Part shown: positions 18,082 through 28,610 of the stretch, one piece after another
Numbering within the stretch: the stretch's first letter is position 1
Layout of the letters: each line of letters starts with the position of its first letter
Assembly: GCA_025809375.1 (NCBI GenBank)
Contig: CP099514.1
Location: 186,001 to 250,000 of the forward strand
Reading direction: 5' to 3'
DNA: 64,000 bases
DNA from: Bacillus zhangzhouensis
GTDB lineage: Bacteria; Bacillota; Bacilli; Bacillales; Bacillaceae
Notes under the pieces: model-generated
Database searches by the model: none
Seen by the model: only the letters and a program-made list of their open reading frames with translations
What the model was told of the DNA's origin: nothing
Program-made: the position numbers and the translations under genes

Positions 18082-18110
18082 ATATTAAAACAAAATAAGA
18101 CTAAATACAA
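18082..18110 (-). promoter_or_regulatory. Probable promoter of the twin bacteriocin genes
   Basis: On the minus strand TTGTAT (18110-18105) and TAATAT (18087-18082) are 17 bases apart. The predicted start is about 25 bases before the first GGGGGTG ribosome binding site. The region is very AT-rich so alternatives exist. Confidence 0.55.
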
Positions 18111-18324
18111 CAATTTTTTCATATTTTACATTAAATCGAATATAATGAACTATAGTTTTGAGATTTTTTATTGCAATTCACCTTTGTATAGTAAAAAAGT
18201 CTTTGTTTTGTAGAGGGTGAATAAAGGATATATAAAGATAAGTATATTAGTTAAAATGATATATAAAATAAGTTTCACTTTTAAGAGTATAATTATTTCA
18301 ATAGTCTAACTTGTCTTATTCTTA

Positions 18325-19162
18325 ATGATAATTTTAGACGGTTTGTATTTTTTTGCATATAAGTTATTATATTGTATGGTTGTATTTATATTTTCCGAAG
18401 GAGCTGTCGTATTCGGTGTATTTGTGAAGGAAATTTTGTTCTAAGGCTCTCTTTATCCGATTTTTTCCTTTTTTGTCGGGTGTATTGCGTTGTCATTAGT
18501 CGTTTTGCCATACATGATGAAACTTGTTTATGGGACTGATGATTTATTAACTGATGTGTATGCGAAGGATGCTTATGAAGATATTTGGTGATACCGGATT
18601 ACGGTTGAAGACGATATGATGATTGTGACCATGATTCTGGCAATCGTAACCATTACGCTTATGCCGATATTAGAGGTTCTTTTCGGTACGATCATGGTGG
18701 GCCCGTTTGCACTGCTTGGTATGGCGATTGGGAAACGAGGATATCTGACAGAAGAAGATCGAGGAATGGCCTATGGCAAAGACTAGACCTGGATGATTGT
18801 GATCGGGTTTGCGTTAAAATGTGCGACGTTCATTGAAACTCCTTGGAGTGAATTGGTGACTACGCTTGGTGTTTATATGCTGACGATGGGGTATATTCAA
18901 GCCTTTATTGTACTCTACTAATCGAAGGCAGCTCAAGGTCTCAAACGTCTGCTTGCAGGGCTTGGCCTTTTGTCTCTATCAAACTATTTTGCGTACAACA
19001 ATTTTCTATTGTTATGGACTTGGTATTTGGACAGATGGGGGCAATGTTTGGGCTACCACAGCACAGCTGTTCATCAGCTATGTCTATTTGAAAAAATGGA
19101 GAAGAGGTCCAGTGGAGTGGCTTATGGGAAAATGGTCTATTGGTAATAAAGAATTTTGTTAA
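18325..19162 (+). pseudogene. DUF418-family membrane protein, degraded
   Basis: Remnant of a YxaH/YrkO-like DUF418 protein. Fragments are recognisable in order across two frames: an N-terminal piece (MIILDGLYFFAYKLL), a middle piece with in-frame stops at TGA near 18588, TAG near 18784 and TAA near 18920, and a C-terminal piece with the hallmarks TILRTTIFYCYGLGIW and RRGPVEWLMGKW. At least three stops and one frameshift make it dead. It is followed by its old terminator. The stretch 18111-18324 is AT-rich with nothing else I can name. Confidence 0.8.
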
Positions 19163-19199
19163 AAGACCGCATGGCTTAAGGGCTGCGTGGTCTTTTCGT
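19161..19199 (+). terminator. Terminator of the DUF418 pseudogene
   Basis: AAAAGACC-GCA pairs with TGC-GTGGTCTTTT with a small bulge; T run follows. Confidence 0.7.
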
Positions 19200-19293
19200 T
19201 GTATTCTATTTTAAAAAAATGAGGAGTGGTTAAAAGTTCTTTTAGCGTGTATATAATACTTCGCTACAACTATCTGAAAAAAGAGGTTTTTAT

Positions 19294-19712
19294 ATGCAAA
19301 TGACGATTTCAAACCATTCTAAGAAGCCCATTTTATTGGGGAAAATGGCGCAGGTAAGTTGACCACCATTCAAATGATCATGAATGTGTTAAAACCAGAT
19401 TCAGGTGACGTAAAGGTTTTCAGATTAGATTATCATACCCATGAAAAAGAGATTATGGAACGGATCAGATTCATAAAGCGATCAAAATATTCCCAAAAGG
19501 GATGCAGATGCCCGGAGTTATTGGATCGAGACACAGAAAAGGCCTTTGTCCATATTCAGCGTATAGTAGCAGGGTTTGTAGCATTAACCGATCGGCTTGA
19601 TGAAGTGAAACTTATTTTAGGGGATGCTGTTGTCATTGAGCGGGCATCACTTGAGGATAATATGTTTTATTTGAAAGGCTCCATGCAGCGTGTTTCATTT
19701 AATTCAGCGTGA
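19294..19712 (+). pseudogene. ABC transporter ATPase, degraded
   Basis: Starts MQMTISNHS, then a deletion joins directly to a Walker A relic (ENGAGKLTTIQMIMNVLKP, with Leu where Ser belongs) and the following ABC sequence (DSGDVKVFRLDYHTHEKEIM). The signature and Walker B are missing; only a C-terminal ABC-like tail (TDRLDEVKLILGDAVVIERA) remains. Frames shift between pieces. It resembles the ATPase of YtrB/YxlF-type two-gene transporters. Confidence 0.75.
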
Positions 19713-19742
19713 TGTGTTTTTACAAAAAAGCAGTTGATCATC

Positions 19743-20049
19743 ATGGATGTGCATCCGGTATTGATGTTTCTAGTCGCTAGTTCGTTTTAATACATATGCG
19801 TACGATGAGAAAGCAGAAACGAATATCCTATTAAACTCTTTGCCTTATACACGTAAAGAAATGATCGCATCATGTTATCTTGGTGATATTGATCATTGCG
19901 ATCGGGCCGACAAGTGCTGCTTTATTTATTTTTGGGAAGCTGGTTTTGTTGAAATAGCAGAATCTGTATCGCAATTGTCGATGTTCCTATACATTAACGG
20001 TTTGAGAAGACCGTGTGAGGGTTTTGTTGAAGATTTCGCTAGGTATTGA
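19743..20049 (+). pseudogene. ABC transporter permease, degraded
   Basis: Short relic of the permease that partnered the preceding ATPase. The diagnostic segment YDEKAETNILLNSLPYTRKEMIASCYLG is typical of ABC-2 permeases of this class and is preceded by a TAA and followed by frame changes. Most of the protein is lost. Between 20050 and 20126 I see nothing further. Confidence 0.65.
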
Positions 20050-20126
20050 TTATATCAATATAAAATCATTTGAATCACTTTTCGTGTCGGAATATTTTGT
20101 TAATACTGTTTTCCTCAAAAAAACAA

Positions 20127-20155
20127 TTGTTTTTTAAGGGTAGATTTATTATGAT
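20127..20155 (+). promoter_or_regulatory. Probable promoter of the amino-acid permease gene
   Basis: TTGTTT and TATGAT separated by 17 bases, about 85 bases before the GTG start. The leader between them has no obvious hairpin. Confidence 0.5.
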
Positions 20156-20241
20156 AATATACATCGAAAGATTGATGTTTCTCAATTGGGGTGAAAATTC
20201 CGATTTTTTTTATGTTGTTTGTTTGATGAGGGGGAAGAAAA

Positions 20242-21630
20242 GTGGTTCAAAAGGAATTAAAGAGAGGGTTAAGTGCCCGCCATATTCAAATGATTGCTCT
20301 TGGCGGTACAATCGGTGTTGGCTTATTTATGGGGTCAGCGAAGGCCATTCAATGGACAGGTCCATCCGTTCTACTAGCGTACGCAGTGTGTGGTATTTTT
20401 ATCTTTTTTATTATGCGTGCGATGGGAGAAATGTTATATCTTGAGCCGAGTACAGGGTCATTTGCTACATTCGGGCATCAATATATTCATCCGCTTGCAG
20501 GGTATATGACGGCTTGGAGTAACTGGTTCCAGTGGGTCATTGTCGGAATGTCTGAAATTATTGCGGTTGGGGCTTATATGAAATATTGGTTCCCAGAGCT
20601 GTCTGCGTGGATTCCAGGGTTCATTGCGATGATCATTTTAGGAGCGGCCAACTTGATTTCGGTTAAGTCGTTCGGTGAATTTGAATTTTGGTTTGCGATG
20701 ATCAAAATTGTGACGATTATCTTGATGATTGTTGCAGGTCTAGGCATTATTTTCTTCGGTTTTGGAAATGGAGGAACTCCTATTGGACTGTCTAACCTTT
20801 GGGCGCATGGCGGATTCTTTACAGGTGGATTTAGCGGATTCCTGTTTGCGTTGTCTCTAGTTATTGCTGCTTATCAAGGTGTCGAGCTGATTGGGATTAC
20901 AGCAGGTGAGGCGCAAAATCCGCAAAAGACGCTGACCAATGCCATCAAAAGTATCATCTGGCGTATTTTAATTTTCTATATCGGTGCGATCTTTGTCATT
21001 GTGACTGTGTATCCGTGGGATCAGCTGAATACCCTTGGCAGTCCATTTGTGGCGACGTTTGCGAAGATCGGGATTACAGCAGCGGCTGGTATTATTAATT
21101 TTGTTGTCATTACAGCAGCGATGTCCGGCTGTAATAGTGGAATTTTCAGTGCGAGCCGTATGCTTTATACATTAGGTGTAAATGGCCAGGCGCCTGCTTT
21201 CTTTACAAAAATTTCGAAGAACGGTGTACCGTATTTCGGGACATTCGCTGTGCTGATTGGTCTAGCGATAGGAGTTGTTCTGAATTATGTATCTCCGCCA
21301 AACATTTTCGTCTACGTGTATAGTGCAAGTGTACTTCCTGGGATGGTGCCTTGGTTTGTCATTTTGATTAGCCATATTGGCTTTAGAAAGGCGAAGGGGG
21401 CAGCGCTTGAAAAGCATCCGTTCAAGATGCCGCTGGCACCGTTTTCTAACTATCTTACAATCGGATTCTTATTGATGGTACTTGTGTTTATGCTCATTAA
21501 TCAGGATACGCGTATTTCTCTTATTGTAGGGATTGTCTTCTTGATTGTAGTAGCGCTTAGCTTCTTCATATTTGGGCTTGGAAAGAGAAAATCGATCCAA
21601 GCTGCTTCATCTAATCAAACGGTGAAATAA
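20242..21630 (+). CDS. ybxG: APC-family amino-acid permease (YbxG-like)
   Basis: 462-residue transporter of the APC superfamily (AAT family) with twelve transmembrane segments. N-terminal signature [20 protein letters not shown], then [10 protein letters not shown] and [18 protein letters not shown] in TM8. The length equals that of B. subtilis YbxG, a serine/threonine permease, and the gene lies in the matching region before ybeC/glpQ relatives; the substrate is not certain. GTG start with GAGGGG upstream. A bidirectional terminator separates it from glpQ. Confidence 0.75.
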   Translation: MVQKELKRGLSARHIQMIALGGTIGVGLFMGSAKAIQWTGPSVLLAYAVCGIFIFFIMRAMGEMLYLEPSTGSFATFGHQYIHPLAGYMTAWSNWFQWVIVGMSEIIAVGAYMKYWFPELSAWIPGFIAMIILGAANLISVKSFGEFEFWFAMIKIVTIILMIVAGLGIIFFGFGNGGTPIGLSNLWAHGGFFTGGFSGFLFALSLVIAAYQGVELIGITAGEAQNPQKTLTNAIKSIIWRILIFYIGAIFVIVTVYPWDQLNTLGSPFVATFAKIGITAAAGIINFVVITAAMSGCNSGIFSASRMLYTLGVNGQAPAFFTKISKNGVPYFGTFAVLIGLAIGVVLNYVSPPNIFVYVYSASVLPGMVPWFVILISHIGFRKAKGAALEKHPFKMPLAPFSNYLTIGFLLMVLVFMLINQDTRISLIVGIVFLIVVALSFFIFGLGKRKSIQAASSNQTVK

Positions 21631-21632
21631 TT

Positions 21633-21664
21633 AAAAGCCCTGCGGAGTGAACCGCAAGGCTTTT
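21633..21664. terminator. Bidirectional terminator between ybxG and glpQ
   Basis: AAAAGCCCTGCGG pairs with CCGCAAGGCTTTT (one mismatch), with A and T runs on both sides. Confidence 0.85.
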
Positions 21665-21669
21665 GTTGT

Positions 21670-22551
21670 TTACAGAGAAGCTTTGGCACGCTGAAAGACA
21701 TCTGGATAGTTGGTGAAAAGACCGGTGACGCCGTATTGCAGAAGGCGTGTCATGTCTGCTTCGCTGTTGACCGTATATGGATGAAGGAGGAGTCCGTGGC
21801 TTCTGACCTGCTGGACGTTTTCAGGTGTTAATGCTCTGAAATTCGGTCCAACACCCACGGCATACGTTTTGATAAAATCGAGCTGTTCGTCTGTGATGGA
21901 TGTCATTTGGGATCTGTCTAATAGCTGTACTTTTGGAAGGTGTGGAGCTAATTTCTGCATCTTTAGCAGGCTGTCTTGACTAAAGGATTGCATGATCACC
22001 TGCCCACTTCTTGTGTGTGTCCCAAGAAGATGATGTTTCTTTAAGGCGGCCAATAGCTTTTCTTCCATTTGCGGATAAAGGTCTGGTTTTTTTGTTTCAA
22101 TATAATAATTCTCTCGTTTGCCGAAATAGCGAAGCACCTCATCTAATGTAAGTACTCTCTGTCCGATATAGTTGGCATTTTGTCTGTCGGGATTTGCTTC
22201 ATTAAACCATGTACCAGCATCTAGCTGTTTGATTTCGGCAAGTGTGAGGTCTTTGACCCAGCCTGTTCCGTTTGTGGTGCGGTCAACGGTTTCGTCGTGC
22301 ATCACGATGAGATGTCCATCCTTTGTCATTTGAAGGTCGAGTTCGAGGTAATCCGCATTCATTTTTGTGGCGAGCTTGTAGGAAGCCAATGTATGCTCTG
22401 GTGCATATCCTGATGCTCCGCGGTGTGCAACGGTTAAGATACGATCTGGAGATAAAAGATGTTCATGTGCCGATACGGTGGCCGGCACCCACGCAAAAGA
22501 CAGTAAAGCAAAAGAGAGCAACACGAAAGCAAGTAATCTACTTTTCTTCAT
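21670..22551 (-). CDS. glpQ: Glycerophosphodiester phosphodiesterase GlpQ
   Basis: Secreted enzyme that cleaves glycerophosphodiesters (including teichoic-acid turnover products) to glycerol-3-phosphate and an alcohol. 293 residues with a signal peptide (MKKSRLLAFVLLSFALLSFA, cleavage near VSA-HEH). GDPD signature VAHRGASGYAPEHTLASYK, ELDLQMTKDG and HDETVDRTTNGTG carry the metal and catalytic His residues. It is second in the glpT-glpQ operon, so its product can be imported by GlpT. Start ATG with AAAAGGAGG upstream. Confidence 0.96.
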   Translation of the reverse strand: MKKSRLLAFVLLSFALLSFAWVPATVSAHEHLLSPDRILTVAHRGASGYAPEHTLASYKLATKMNADYLELDLQMTKDGHLIVMHDETVDRTTNGTGWVKDLTLAEIKQLDAGTWFNEANPDRQNANYIGQRVLTLDEVLRYFGKRENYYIETKKPDLYPQMEEKLLAALKKHHLLGTHTRSGQVIMQSFSQDSLLKMQKLAPHLPKVQLLDRSQMTSITDEQLDFIKTYAVGVGPNFRALTPENVQQVRSHGLLLHPYTVNSEADMTRLLQYGVTGLFTNYPDVFQRAKASL

Positions 22552-22643
22552 ATTTTAACCTCCTTTTACGGTAACTGCCTTCATCATAAGAAATAGATGT
22601 AAAGAGTATATTGGGCGGATATGAATCTTTTATGTGATTTTCA

Positions 22644-23978
22644 TTAAGCTTGCTCTACGCGTTTTCCTGTATTCCATGTCATAGCGAGGAAAACAATCGC
22701 AAGCACACAAGAACCAATCAGTAAAATGAATCCTCCTGTCCAGTCATAGTGATCCACGACGACGCCCATCATGGCATTGGCAAAGGCAGAGCCGCCAATG
22801 TAGCCGAAGAAACCTGTCAGTCCGGCAGCAGTGCCAGCCGCTTTTTTCGGAGCGAGATCAATGGCTTGAAGTCCAATGAGCATGACAGGTCCGTAAATCA
22901 AAAAGCCGATGCTGATGAGGGCAATGTTATCGACCATTGGGTTGCCAGCAGGGTTTAGCCAGTAAACGAGAACGGCAATTAACACCCCGGCCATAAAGAG
23001 GACACCAGCTGGTGCGCGGCGGCTTCTAAAGAAGCGGTCACTAATCCAGCCGCACAACAATGTACCGGGAATGCCTGCATATTCATAAAGAAAATAAGAC
23101 CAGCGTGAATGCTCTGGTGAAAAGCCCTTTGCTTCTGTTAAGTAGGTCGGTGCCCAGTCAACCACACCGTAACGGACAAAGTACACAAACACGTTGGCAA
23201 TGGCGATATACCATAGGAATTTATTGTTGAGTACATATTTAAATAAAATCTCTTTCACTGTTAATTCTTTTTCTTGATCCTCATATTTTTGTGCCGGATA
23301 GTCATTTCGATATTCCTCGATTGGCGGAAGACCAGTGGATTGCGGGGTATCCCGTACGAGAAGAATGATTACGAAGGAGACGATCATGGCAATGATGGCA
23401 GGGAAGAAAAAGATACTTTTCCACGTCGCAAACAGCACAATTCCTAATGTGATAAGCGGTGCAAGAATCCCCCCGCCGATATTGTGAGCGACGTTCCAAA
23501 TGGACATTTTCGTACCGCGTTCACTAACCGAAAACCAGTGCGCCATCGTACGTCCGCATGGCGGCCACCCCATCCCTTGAAACCAGCCGTTTAAAAACAT
23601 GAATAAAAACATGATCCATACACTGGATGTAACCCATGGAAATGAGACAAATAGGATATTGATAAGAGCTGATAAAAAGAGTCCGGCGGCTAAAAAGTAT
23701 CTGGGGTTACAGCGGTCTGAGATCATCCCCATAATGAATTTACTAAAGCCATAAGCAATGGATACGGCTGCGAGTACAAAACCTAATTCACTTTTCGTGA
23801 ACCCCTCTTCCTGTAGATATGGAATGGCAAAAGCGAAATTTTTGCGCAGCAAATAGTAGCCCGCATACCCGATAAAGATGCCTAGAAAGACTTGCAGCCG
23901 CAGCCGCTTATACGTCTCGTCTGTTTTGGCATCATCAAGCCTGTCGATATGCGGAGCAGGTTTAAACCATTTGCACAT
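22644..23978 (-). CDS. glpT: Glycerol-3-phosphate transporter GlpT
   Basis: Major-facilitator antiporter of glycerol-3-phosphate and phosphate, 444 residues, twelve transmembrane segments, with the OPA-family motif [16 protein letters not shown] stretch ([20 protein letters not shown]). The start [16 protein letters not shown] at 23978 follows AGGAGGGTCTTT and gives exactly the B. subtilis length. A 67-codon upstream extension of the frame to 24179 is not translated protein. First gene of glpT-glpQ; an upstream cre-like site suggests catabolite repression. Confidence 0.96.
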   Translation of the reverse strand: MCKWFKPAPHIDRLDDAKTDETYKRLRLQVFLGIFIGYAGYYLLRKNFAFAIPYLQEEGFTKSELGFVLAAVSIAYGFSKFIMGMISDRCNPRYFLAAGLFLSALINILFVSFPWVTSSVWIMFLFMFLNGWFQGMGWPPCGRTMAHWFSVSERGTKMSIWNVAHNIGGGILAPLITLGIVLFATWKSIFFFPAIIAMIVSFVIILLVRDTPQSTGLPPIEEYRNDYPAQKYEDQEKELTVKEILFKYVLNNKFLWYIAIANVFVYFVRYGVVDWAPTYLTEAKGFSPEHSRWSYFLYEYAGIPGTLLCGWISDRFFRSRRAPAGVLFMAGVLIAVLVYWLNPAGNPMVDNIALISIGFLIYGPVMLIGLQAIDLAPKKAAGTAAGLTGFFGYIGGSAFANAMMGVVVDHYDWTGGFILLIGSCVLAIVFLAMTWNTGKRVEQA

Positions 23979-24067
23979 AAAGACCCTCCTTTGGTAGAAG
24001 TCCGATTGACTGAAACAATCATACGAGATCAATGCTTCATCTTGTAATTTTTTAGAAACAAAAGAGT

Positions 24068-24081
24068 TGTTAGCGCTTTCT
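24068..24081. promoter_or_regulatory. Candidate CcpA cre site upstream of glpT
   Basis: TGTTAGCGCTTTCT matches the cre consensus TGWNANCGNTNWCA at all but the last base. It lies about 90 bases before the glpT start, next to a plausible minus-strand promoter (TTACAA-18-TATGAT, -10 near 24020). GlpT-GlpQ of B. subtilis is CcpA-controlled. Confidence 0.6.
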
Positions 24082-24165
24082 TTTGTACTCACATCATATC
24101 GGAGGGAAGAAACGTTTATGATGAGTCTTTTGTCATAAATTTGGAAAAACGGTTCATGAAATGAC

Positions 24166-24193
24166 AAAAAAACCCGCACAATGGCGGATTTTT
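24166..24193 (-). terminator. Terminator of the SurA-like lipoprotein gene
   Basis: Read on the minus strand AATCCGC-CATTGT-GCGGGTT followed by TTTTTTG, right after the stop codon. Confidence 0.85.
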
Positions 24194-24201
24194 CTTAGCG
24201 G

Positions 24202-24975
24202 TTACAGAGACACATTAATTTTTGCAGATTTCTTTAGTTTTTCAATTTCTTTTTGGACTTCTTTTTGCTTTTCTTGAGATTCTAGCTGTTTTTTAATTTG
24301 TGATTTAACTTCTTTGTATTCTGGTACTTTTTGCTTTTGTTTTTTCATTTGGTCTGCGTATTGATCATAGTACGCTTTGACGTTTTTCTCAGAGACGGAG
24401 GCCGATTTGATTTCTTTGTCGACATATTGGCTGTATTTGATGCTGTCGGCAATGTCACTCTTCAGCTGATCCAATGTGAGTCCGCTCTTTTTAAGTGCTT
24501 CTTCGAATTGAGCATTGTTTTTAAACTGTTTCTTTTCTTCCTTTAGCTGCTGATCTACCTGCTTGTCCGAGGCTTTGAAACCCTTCTTCTCAGCATCTTG
24601 CAGGATGAGCTCTTGTCCTACGAGCGCATCAATGGTTTGTTTCTTGACTGCTTTCTCGCCTTCTTTAGAAGTTGGGTCTTGCCCGGACTGCTGAAGCTGG
24701 CCTTGAATGGTAGATAAGGCACTATTGTATTCATTGCCTGTGATTTTGTCTTTGTTGACGGTCGCAACGACCTTTTGATCATCGATTTTTTGTGCGTCTA
24801 ATTTCTTTTGCATTTCTTCCATTTGCTTTTGCTGCTCTTTTTGATCAGCCTGTTTTGTTTCCTTGTTGTTGGCTGCATCGCTTTGCTTATCCTGTTTTGC
24901 ATCGTTTGATGAGCAGGCTGCAAGCCCAACAGATAACAGACAAGCGATGAGTGTATATGAAACTTTTTTCATCAT
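24202..24975 (-). CDS. SurA N-like / PrsA-related lipoprotein
   Basis: 257-residue extracytoplasmic lipoprotein. Signal peptide with lipobox VGLAAC-SS (Cys at about residue 21), a Lys/Gln/Asp-rich linker, then a SurA N-terminal-type helical domain (VVATVNKDKITGNEYNSALS ... LILQDAEKKGFKASDKQVDQ). The parvulin PPIase domain of true PrsA is missing; the C-terminus is a short coiled coil. Such proteins are chaperone-like foldases of the cell surface. Two adjacent ATGs (24975 and 24972) are equally possible starts behind GGGAGAG. Confidence 0.85.
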   Translation of the reverse strand: MMKKVSYTLIACLLSVGLAACSSNDAKQDKQSDAANNKETKQADQKEQQKQMEEMQKKLDAQKIDDQKVVATVNKDKITGNEYNSALSTIQGQLQQSGQDPTSKEGEKAVKKQTIDALVGQELILQDAEKKGFKASDKQVDQQLKEEKKQFKNNAQFEEALKKSGLTLDQLKSDIADSIKYSQYVDKEIKSASVSEKNVKAYYDQYADQMKKQKQKVPEYKEVKSQIKKQLESQEKQKEVQKEIEKLKKSAKINVSL

Positions 24976-25124
24976 TTTCTCTCCCTTCTGTATGAGAACA
25001 TCTAGTGCGCATTCTAACCCTTTTATAGGAAAAATAAAACCATACAGACGATTTGTTAGCGGATTGACATGTTTTTTATCTGTTTGTCTTCATTTTGTCT
25101 TCTCATAGTCATCATATGACAAAC

Positions 25125-27188
25125 TTAATCGTGGAATAACTGTTTTATCACCTCGTCGATATGTGTGATCGGCTGGCGGCAGCTGTAGTTTTCACAAATA
25201 TACACGGTGGTGTTGCCGTCGATTGTTTTGTAATCTTTTGCAAATGGTGCGAGCTTGGCTAGGTCATTTCCTGTTTCGGCGGTCAATATGATATCAAATG
25301 GCATAAATCGTTTTTGAATCGCCTGTAGAATCCGTTCCTTTTGAGGGTCGCCTTTTTTCCCCAGAATGATAATCTCTCTTGTTGTTGCATATGGACTCAG
25401 GAGCCCTTGCAGAAACGCTGTGTGTCCGCTTGGGTAGGAAGAAACATCGACATAAAAGGTTTTGAACATCAGTTCTAATGTTTTCAGCCAGTCTTGTCGT
25501 CCTGTCATTCTGCTGAGTTTAAGAAGCTGATGGAGCGCAGTGCTGTTACCAGAAGGCATGGCACCGTCGTACACTTCTTTTTCTCGAACGAGGAGAGATT
25601 CCGCATCTGATCCTGAGAAGAAAAAGCCCCCTTTTTCCTTGTCCCAAAACAGCTCAAACATGCTCTCAGCAATGGCTGTGGCTTTTTCCAGCCAATCTAA
25701 TTCAAAGGTCGCTTCATATAAAGACATATAGGCTTTTAGCATATGTGCATAATCCTCGATAAAGCCGAGAAGCTTCACGTCACCTTCTCTGTAGCGGACC
25801 ATGAGGCGATTATGTTGAATAAGATGTGTTTCTAGAAAAGACATCGCCTGCTTCGCCATGTGGATCGCTTCTTCTGCATCAAAGACCTTTCCTGCTTTGG
25901 CGAGCGCAGAGATCATGAGCGCATTCCATGATGTGAGCACTTTGTCATCGACAAGGAGGGCGGGTCGCTGCTGTCTGACTGATTGTAAAATATGACGGGC
26001 TTCTTGCAGCTTGGATTGAAGGGTTTTATCGTCGATCGAAAAAGAGGCCTTGATGTCCTCAAAAGAGGTGGAAATGGTATGAGGGATGTTCTGCCCTTCA
26101 AAGTTCCCCTCTTCAGTGATGTGATAGACTTCGCAAAATAAAGCGCCAAGCTCCTCCCCTAAATGGGTGATAATCTCATCCTTTGACCAGACGTAATATT
26201 GTCCTTCTTTCCCTTCGGAATCTGCGTCTATCGCTGAATAAAAGGAGCCACTCGGATTCATCATCTCTTGTTTGATAAATTGAATGAGGCGTTGGACAAG
26301 CTTTTCATACTCAGGTTTTGGAGTGAGCTGGTACGCTTCTGTGTAAGCATCCATCAGCAAGGCGTTATCATACAGCATTTTTTCAAAATGCGGCACAAGC
26401 CATTTTTCATCTGTCGAATAACGAGAAAAGCCCGAACCAATATGGTCATATATACCGCCATTTGCCATTCCGTCTAATGTTTTCGTGACTGCATATAATG
26501 CATTCTCCTGCCCCGTCCATTCGTAATAGCGCAGCAGAAATGAGAGCATATGTGGTGCAGGAAATTTCGGTGCGGAGCCGAATCCTCCATACAGCGTATC
26601 AAAGCTGCTCATAAGCTGATAATAGGCTTTGTGGATGGCCTCTTGAGTCAGTGTGTTTTTTGTATGCCCTGCTGCTTTGATCCGCAGGTTATTTGTCGCC
26701 TTCTCTGCCAATGATTCAATATGATCTCGGTCGTTATGGTACGCATCCAGCAATTGTGTCAGTGCCTCGATGAAGCCAGGACGCCCGTATGCACTTCTCT
26801 TTGGAAAATATGTCCCCGTATAAAAAGGCTTTTGATCCGGCGTAACAAATACGTTCAACGGCCAGCCGCCTTGCCCCGTCATCATCTGACAAACAGACAT
26901 ATACATAGAGTCGATGTCTGGACGCTCCTCACGATCGACTTTAATCGAAATAAAATGCTCATTTAAGATGTCAGCGACTTGTTGATCTTCGAAGCTTTCG
27001 TGTGCCATGACGTGGCACCAGTGACAACAGCTATATCCAATACTTACCAATATGGGTTTGTTTTCTTTTTTTGCTTTATCAAATGCTTCTTTTCCCCATG
27101 GGTACCAGTTAACTGGGTTATGGGCGTGTTGGAGAAGGTATGGAGATTTTTCAGTGATTAATCTGTTGGGTTTATTGTTAGTGGACAT
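25125..27188 (-). CDS. yyaL: YyaL-like thioredoxin-domain protein (DUF255)
   Basis: 687-residue cytoplasmic protein with an N-terminal DUF255 thioredoxin-like domain ([33 protein letters not shown]) and a C-terminal (alpha/alpha)6 glycosidase-like barrel. The family is conserved from bacteria to mammalian SPATA20; its reaction is unknown. The start [11 protein letters not shown] at 27188 has AAAGGAGGAG six bases upstream; an ATG 18 bases earlier lies before that site. A second, truncated copy of the N-terminus lies at 28.6-28.8 kb. Confidence 0.93.
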   Translation of the reverse strand: MSTNNKPNRLITEKSPYLLQHAHNPVNWYPWGKEAFDKAKKENKPILVSIGYSCCHWCHVMAHESFEDQQVADILNEHFISIKVDREERPDIDSMYMSVCQMMTGQGGWPLNVFVTPDQKPFYTGTYFPKRSAYGRPGFIEALTQLLDAYHNDRDHIESLAEKATNNLRIKAAGHTKNTLTQEAIHKAYYQLMSSFDTLYGGFGSAPKFPAPHMLSFLLRYYEWTGQENALYAVTKTLDGMANGGIYDHIGSGFSRYSTDEKWLVPHFEKMLYDNALLMDAYTEAYQLTPKPEYEKLVQRLIQFIKQEMMNPSGSFYSAIDADSEGKEGQYYVWSKDEIITHLGEELGALFCEVYHITEEGNFEGQNIPHTISTSFEDIKASFSIDDKTLQSKLQEARHILQSVRQQRPALLVDDKVLTSWNALMISALAKAGKVFDAEEAIHMAKQAMSFLETHLIQHNRLMVRYREGDVKLLGFIEDYAHMLKAYMSLYEATFELDWLEKATAIAESMFELFWDKEKGGFFFSGSDAESLLVREKEVYDGAMPSGNSTALHQLLKLSRMTGRQDWLKTLELMFKTFYVDVSSYPSGHTAFLQGLLSPYATTREIIILGKKGDPQKERILQAIQKRFMPFDIILTAETGNDLAKLAPFAKDYKTIDGNTTVYICENYSCRQPITHIDEVIKQLFHD

Positions 27189-27596
27189 GGAATCTCCTCC
27201 TTTCATATTTATTTATCAAATGAGTAAATAAATTAATTGATCAAATCTTTTTGAGTGTAAAGGGTGGTGGGCTTAAGGAATTTAGTTTGAATTTCTTCAA
27301 CAAAGTTACATAGAAAAATAACTGACAGTTCTTTAGTTTCCAAAATTTTAAATCTAGGCAAAATCAAAAAACTATTATTAGGTCATAGATTTATAGGGAT
27401 TGCTGTGGAAATTTTACCTTTCGATAGATTCATTTTCAAGTCTTTTATTAACTTCATTAATTATGGAAAACCTCTATTAACTTCGTCGAAATGGAATTTA
27501 TCAATAAATTTTCCTTTTATGTATTTTATTATTAATAACAAGCTGTTATAATAGCTTTGTGTTTTTGTGAAAATACGTGTTAAAAGTGGTGTTGAA

Positions 27597-27874
27597 AAAT
27601 TAAAAAAATATATATACTATTAATTCTAGTAATCTCTTCGTTAGGTCTTTTGATATTCTTTTTATTTAATCATCAAGAGAAAAATAAAACAAAAAAAATT
27701 AATCATAATTTAGTACAAGCAGTACCATGGGGTGTTGAAAAAATTAATGCTAATTCATTATGGCTTTAAGAGGAGAAGAGAAAATAAGAGTTGCTGTATT
27801 AGATAGTGGTATTGATAAAGAGCACAAAGATTTAAATGGAAAAATGGGATTAACGCTATTTAGTATTCAATAAT
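27597..27874 (+). pseudogene. Subtilase fragment
   Basis: N-terminal relic of a secreted serine protease. A hydrophobic signal/anchor (IYILLILVISSLGLLIFFLF), the propeptide-junction motif VPWGVEKINAN, a TAA, then in the next frame KIRVAVLDSGIDKEHKDLNG containing the catalytic Asp region. It ends at a stop before His and Ser. One frameshift, no start codon in frame. The 27207-27596 stretch upstream is AT-rich with no feature I can name. Confidence 0.75.
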
Positions 27875-27949
27875 AGTGTATTGATATAAAAGTAAGGAGG
27901 CTAATAAGATAGTTTCCTTACTTTTAAAATTTTATGGGCGTTCTCATCT

Positions 27950-28603
27950 TTATTTCTTAATTAAGATGTATTGTTTGTCTTCCAAATAGAATATTTGACT
28001 AAGATGATTTATGTCTTTGAACTTCAAATGTTTCCCAAATTTTTGAGTCTTTAAATTAATAACTAAATCCAAACTCTCATCCTTATCTTCATCCTCATAA
28101 CCGTCTAAACAGGAATATAATTCAATTGAGTCACCTTTTGATATGTGTTCTTCAATATAAAGAAAAAGGGATTGAATAGATTTTCGTTGACCAGTTGTAT
28201 TATTTGAGTGTAGATATCCTTGTATTTCATATATATAAGGGTGTGTAAATTTGTTTACGACTGCTTCATATTCATGTGCTAAATGAATGATATCTATTCC
28301 ATATGCATCTTCTTCGGTTTCATAAACTTTTAAAAGTGAATGTTCACTTTTATATCGATTTTTCCTAAACAATTTTTTGTTGAAAGAAACTCCTTTAATT
28401 TTTAATTCAGAAATTGGTTTAAATGTTGGGCTATAGCCAAACTCACCAATAGGAAGTTTTTTGTTAGCCCCAATAAAATGATGTAAAGTCAATTTGGCTT
28501 CTCCTCTATTATATCTACAGAATATTTTATGTGAATTTGAATAATACACAGTCCTGACAGGCATTTCGTAAAATAGCTTATAAAGCCAAGAATAGAATAA
28601 CAT
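27950..28603 (-). CDS. Hypothetical protein of an AT-rich island
   Basis: 217 residues if started at 28603, or 204 from [15 protein letters not shown] at 28564; neither start has a convincing ribosome binding site. Acidic, soluble, no motif I recognise; the C-terminus ([20 protein letters not shown]) is rich in aromatic and charged residues. The start abuts the broken end of a yyaL fragment, so the gene may have lost its own 5' region. A decayed relative of its C-terminus lies at 29372-29459. Function unknown; the company of secreted-protease debris and small family size suggest an accessory or immunity gene. Confidence 0.5.
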   Translation of the reverse strand: MLFYSWLYKLFYEMPVRTVYYSNSHKIFCRYNRGEAKLTLHHFIGANKKLPIGEFGYSPTFKPISELKIKGVSFNKKLFRKNRYKSEHSLLKVYETEEDAYGIDIIHLAHEYEAVVNKFTHPYIYEIQGYLHSNNTTGQRKSIQSLFLYIEEHISKGDSIELYSCLDGYEDEDKDESLDLVINLKTQKFGKHLKFKDINHLSQIFYLEDKQYILIKK

Positions 28604-28610
28604 ATTTCAT

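Noticed and set aside
23979..24179. N-terminal extension of GlpT by 67 codons
   Set aside because: Contains the promoter/cre region, and the AGGAGGG site places the start at 23978, giving the usual 444 residues.
27775..27874. Subtilase fragment as a small live peptide gene
   Set aside because: Only the Asp motif region is present, preceded by a stop and frameshift; no His or Ser motif and no start codon.
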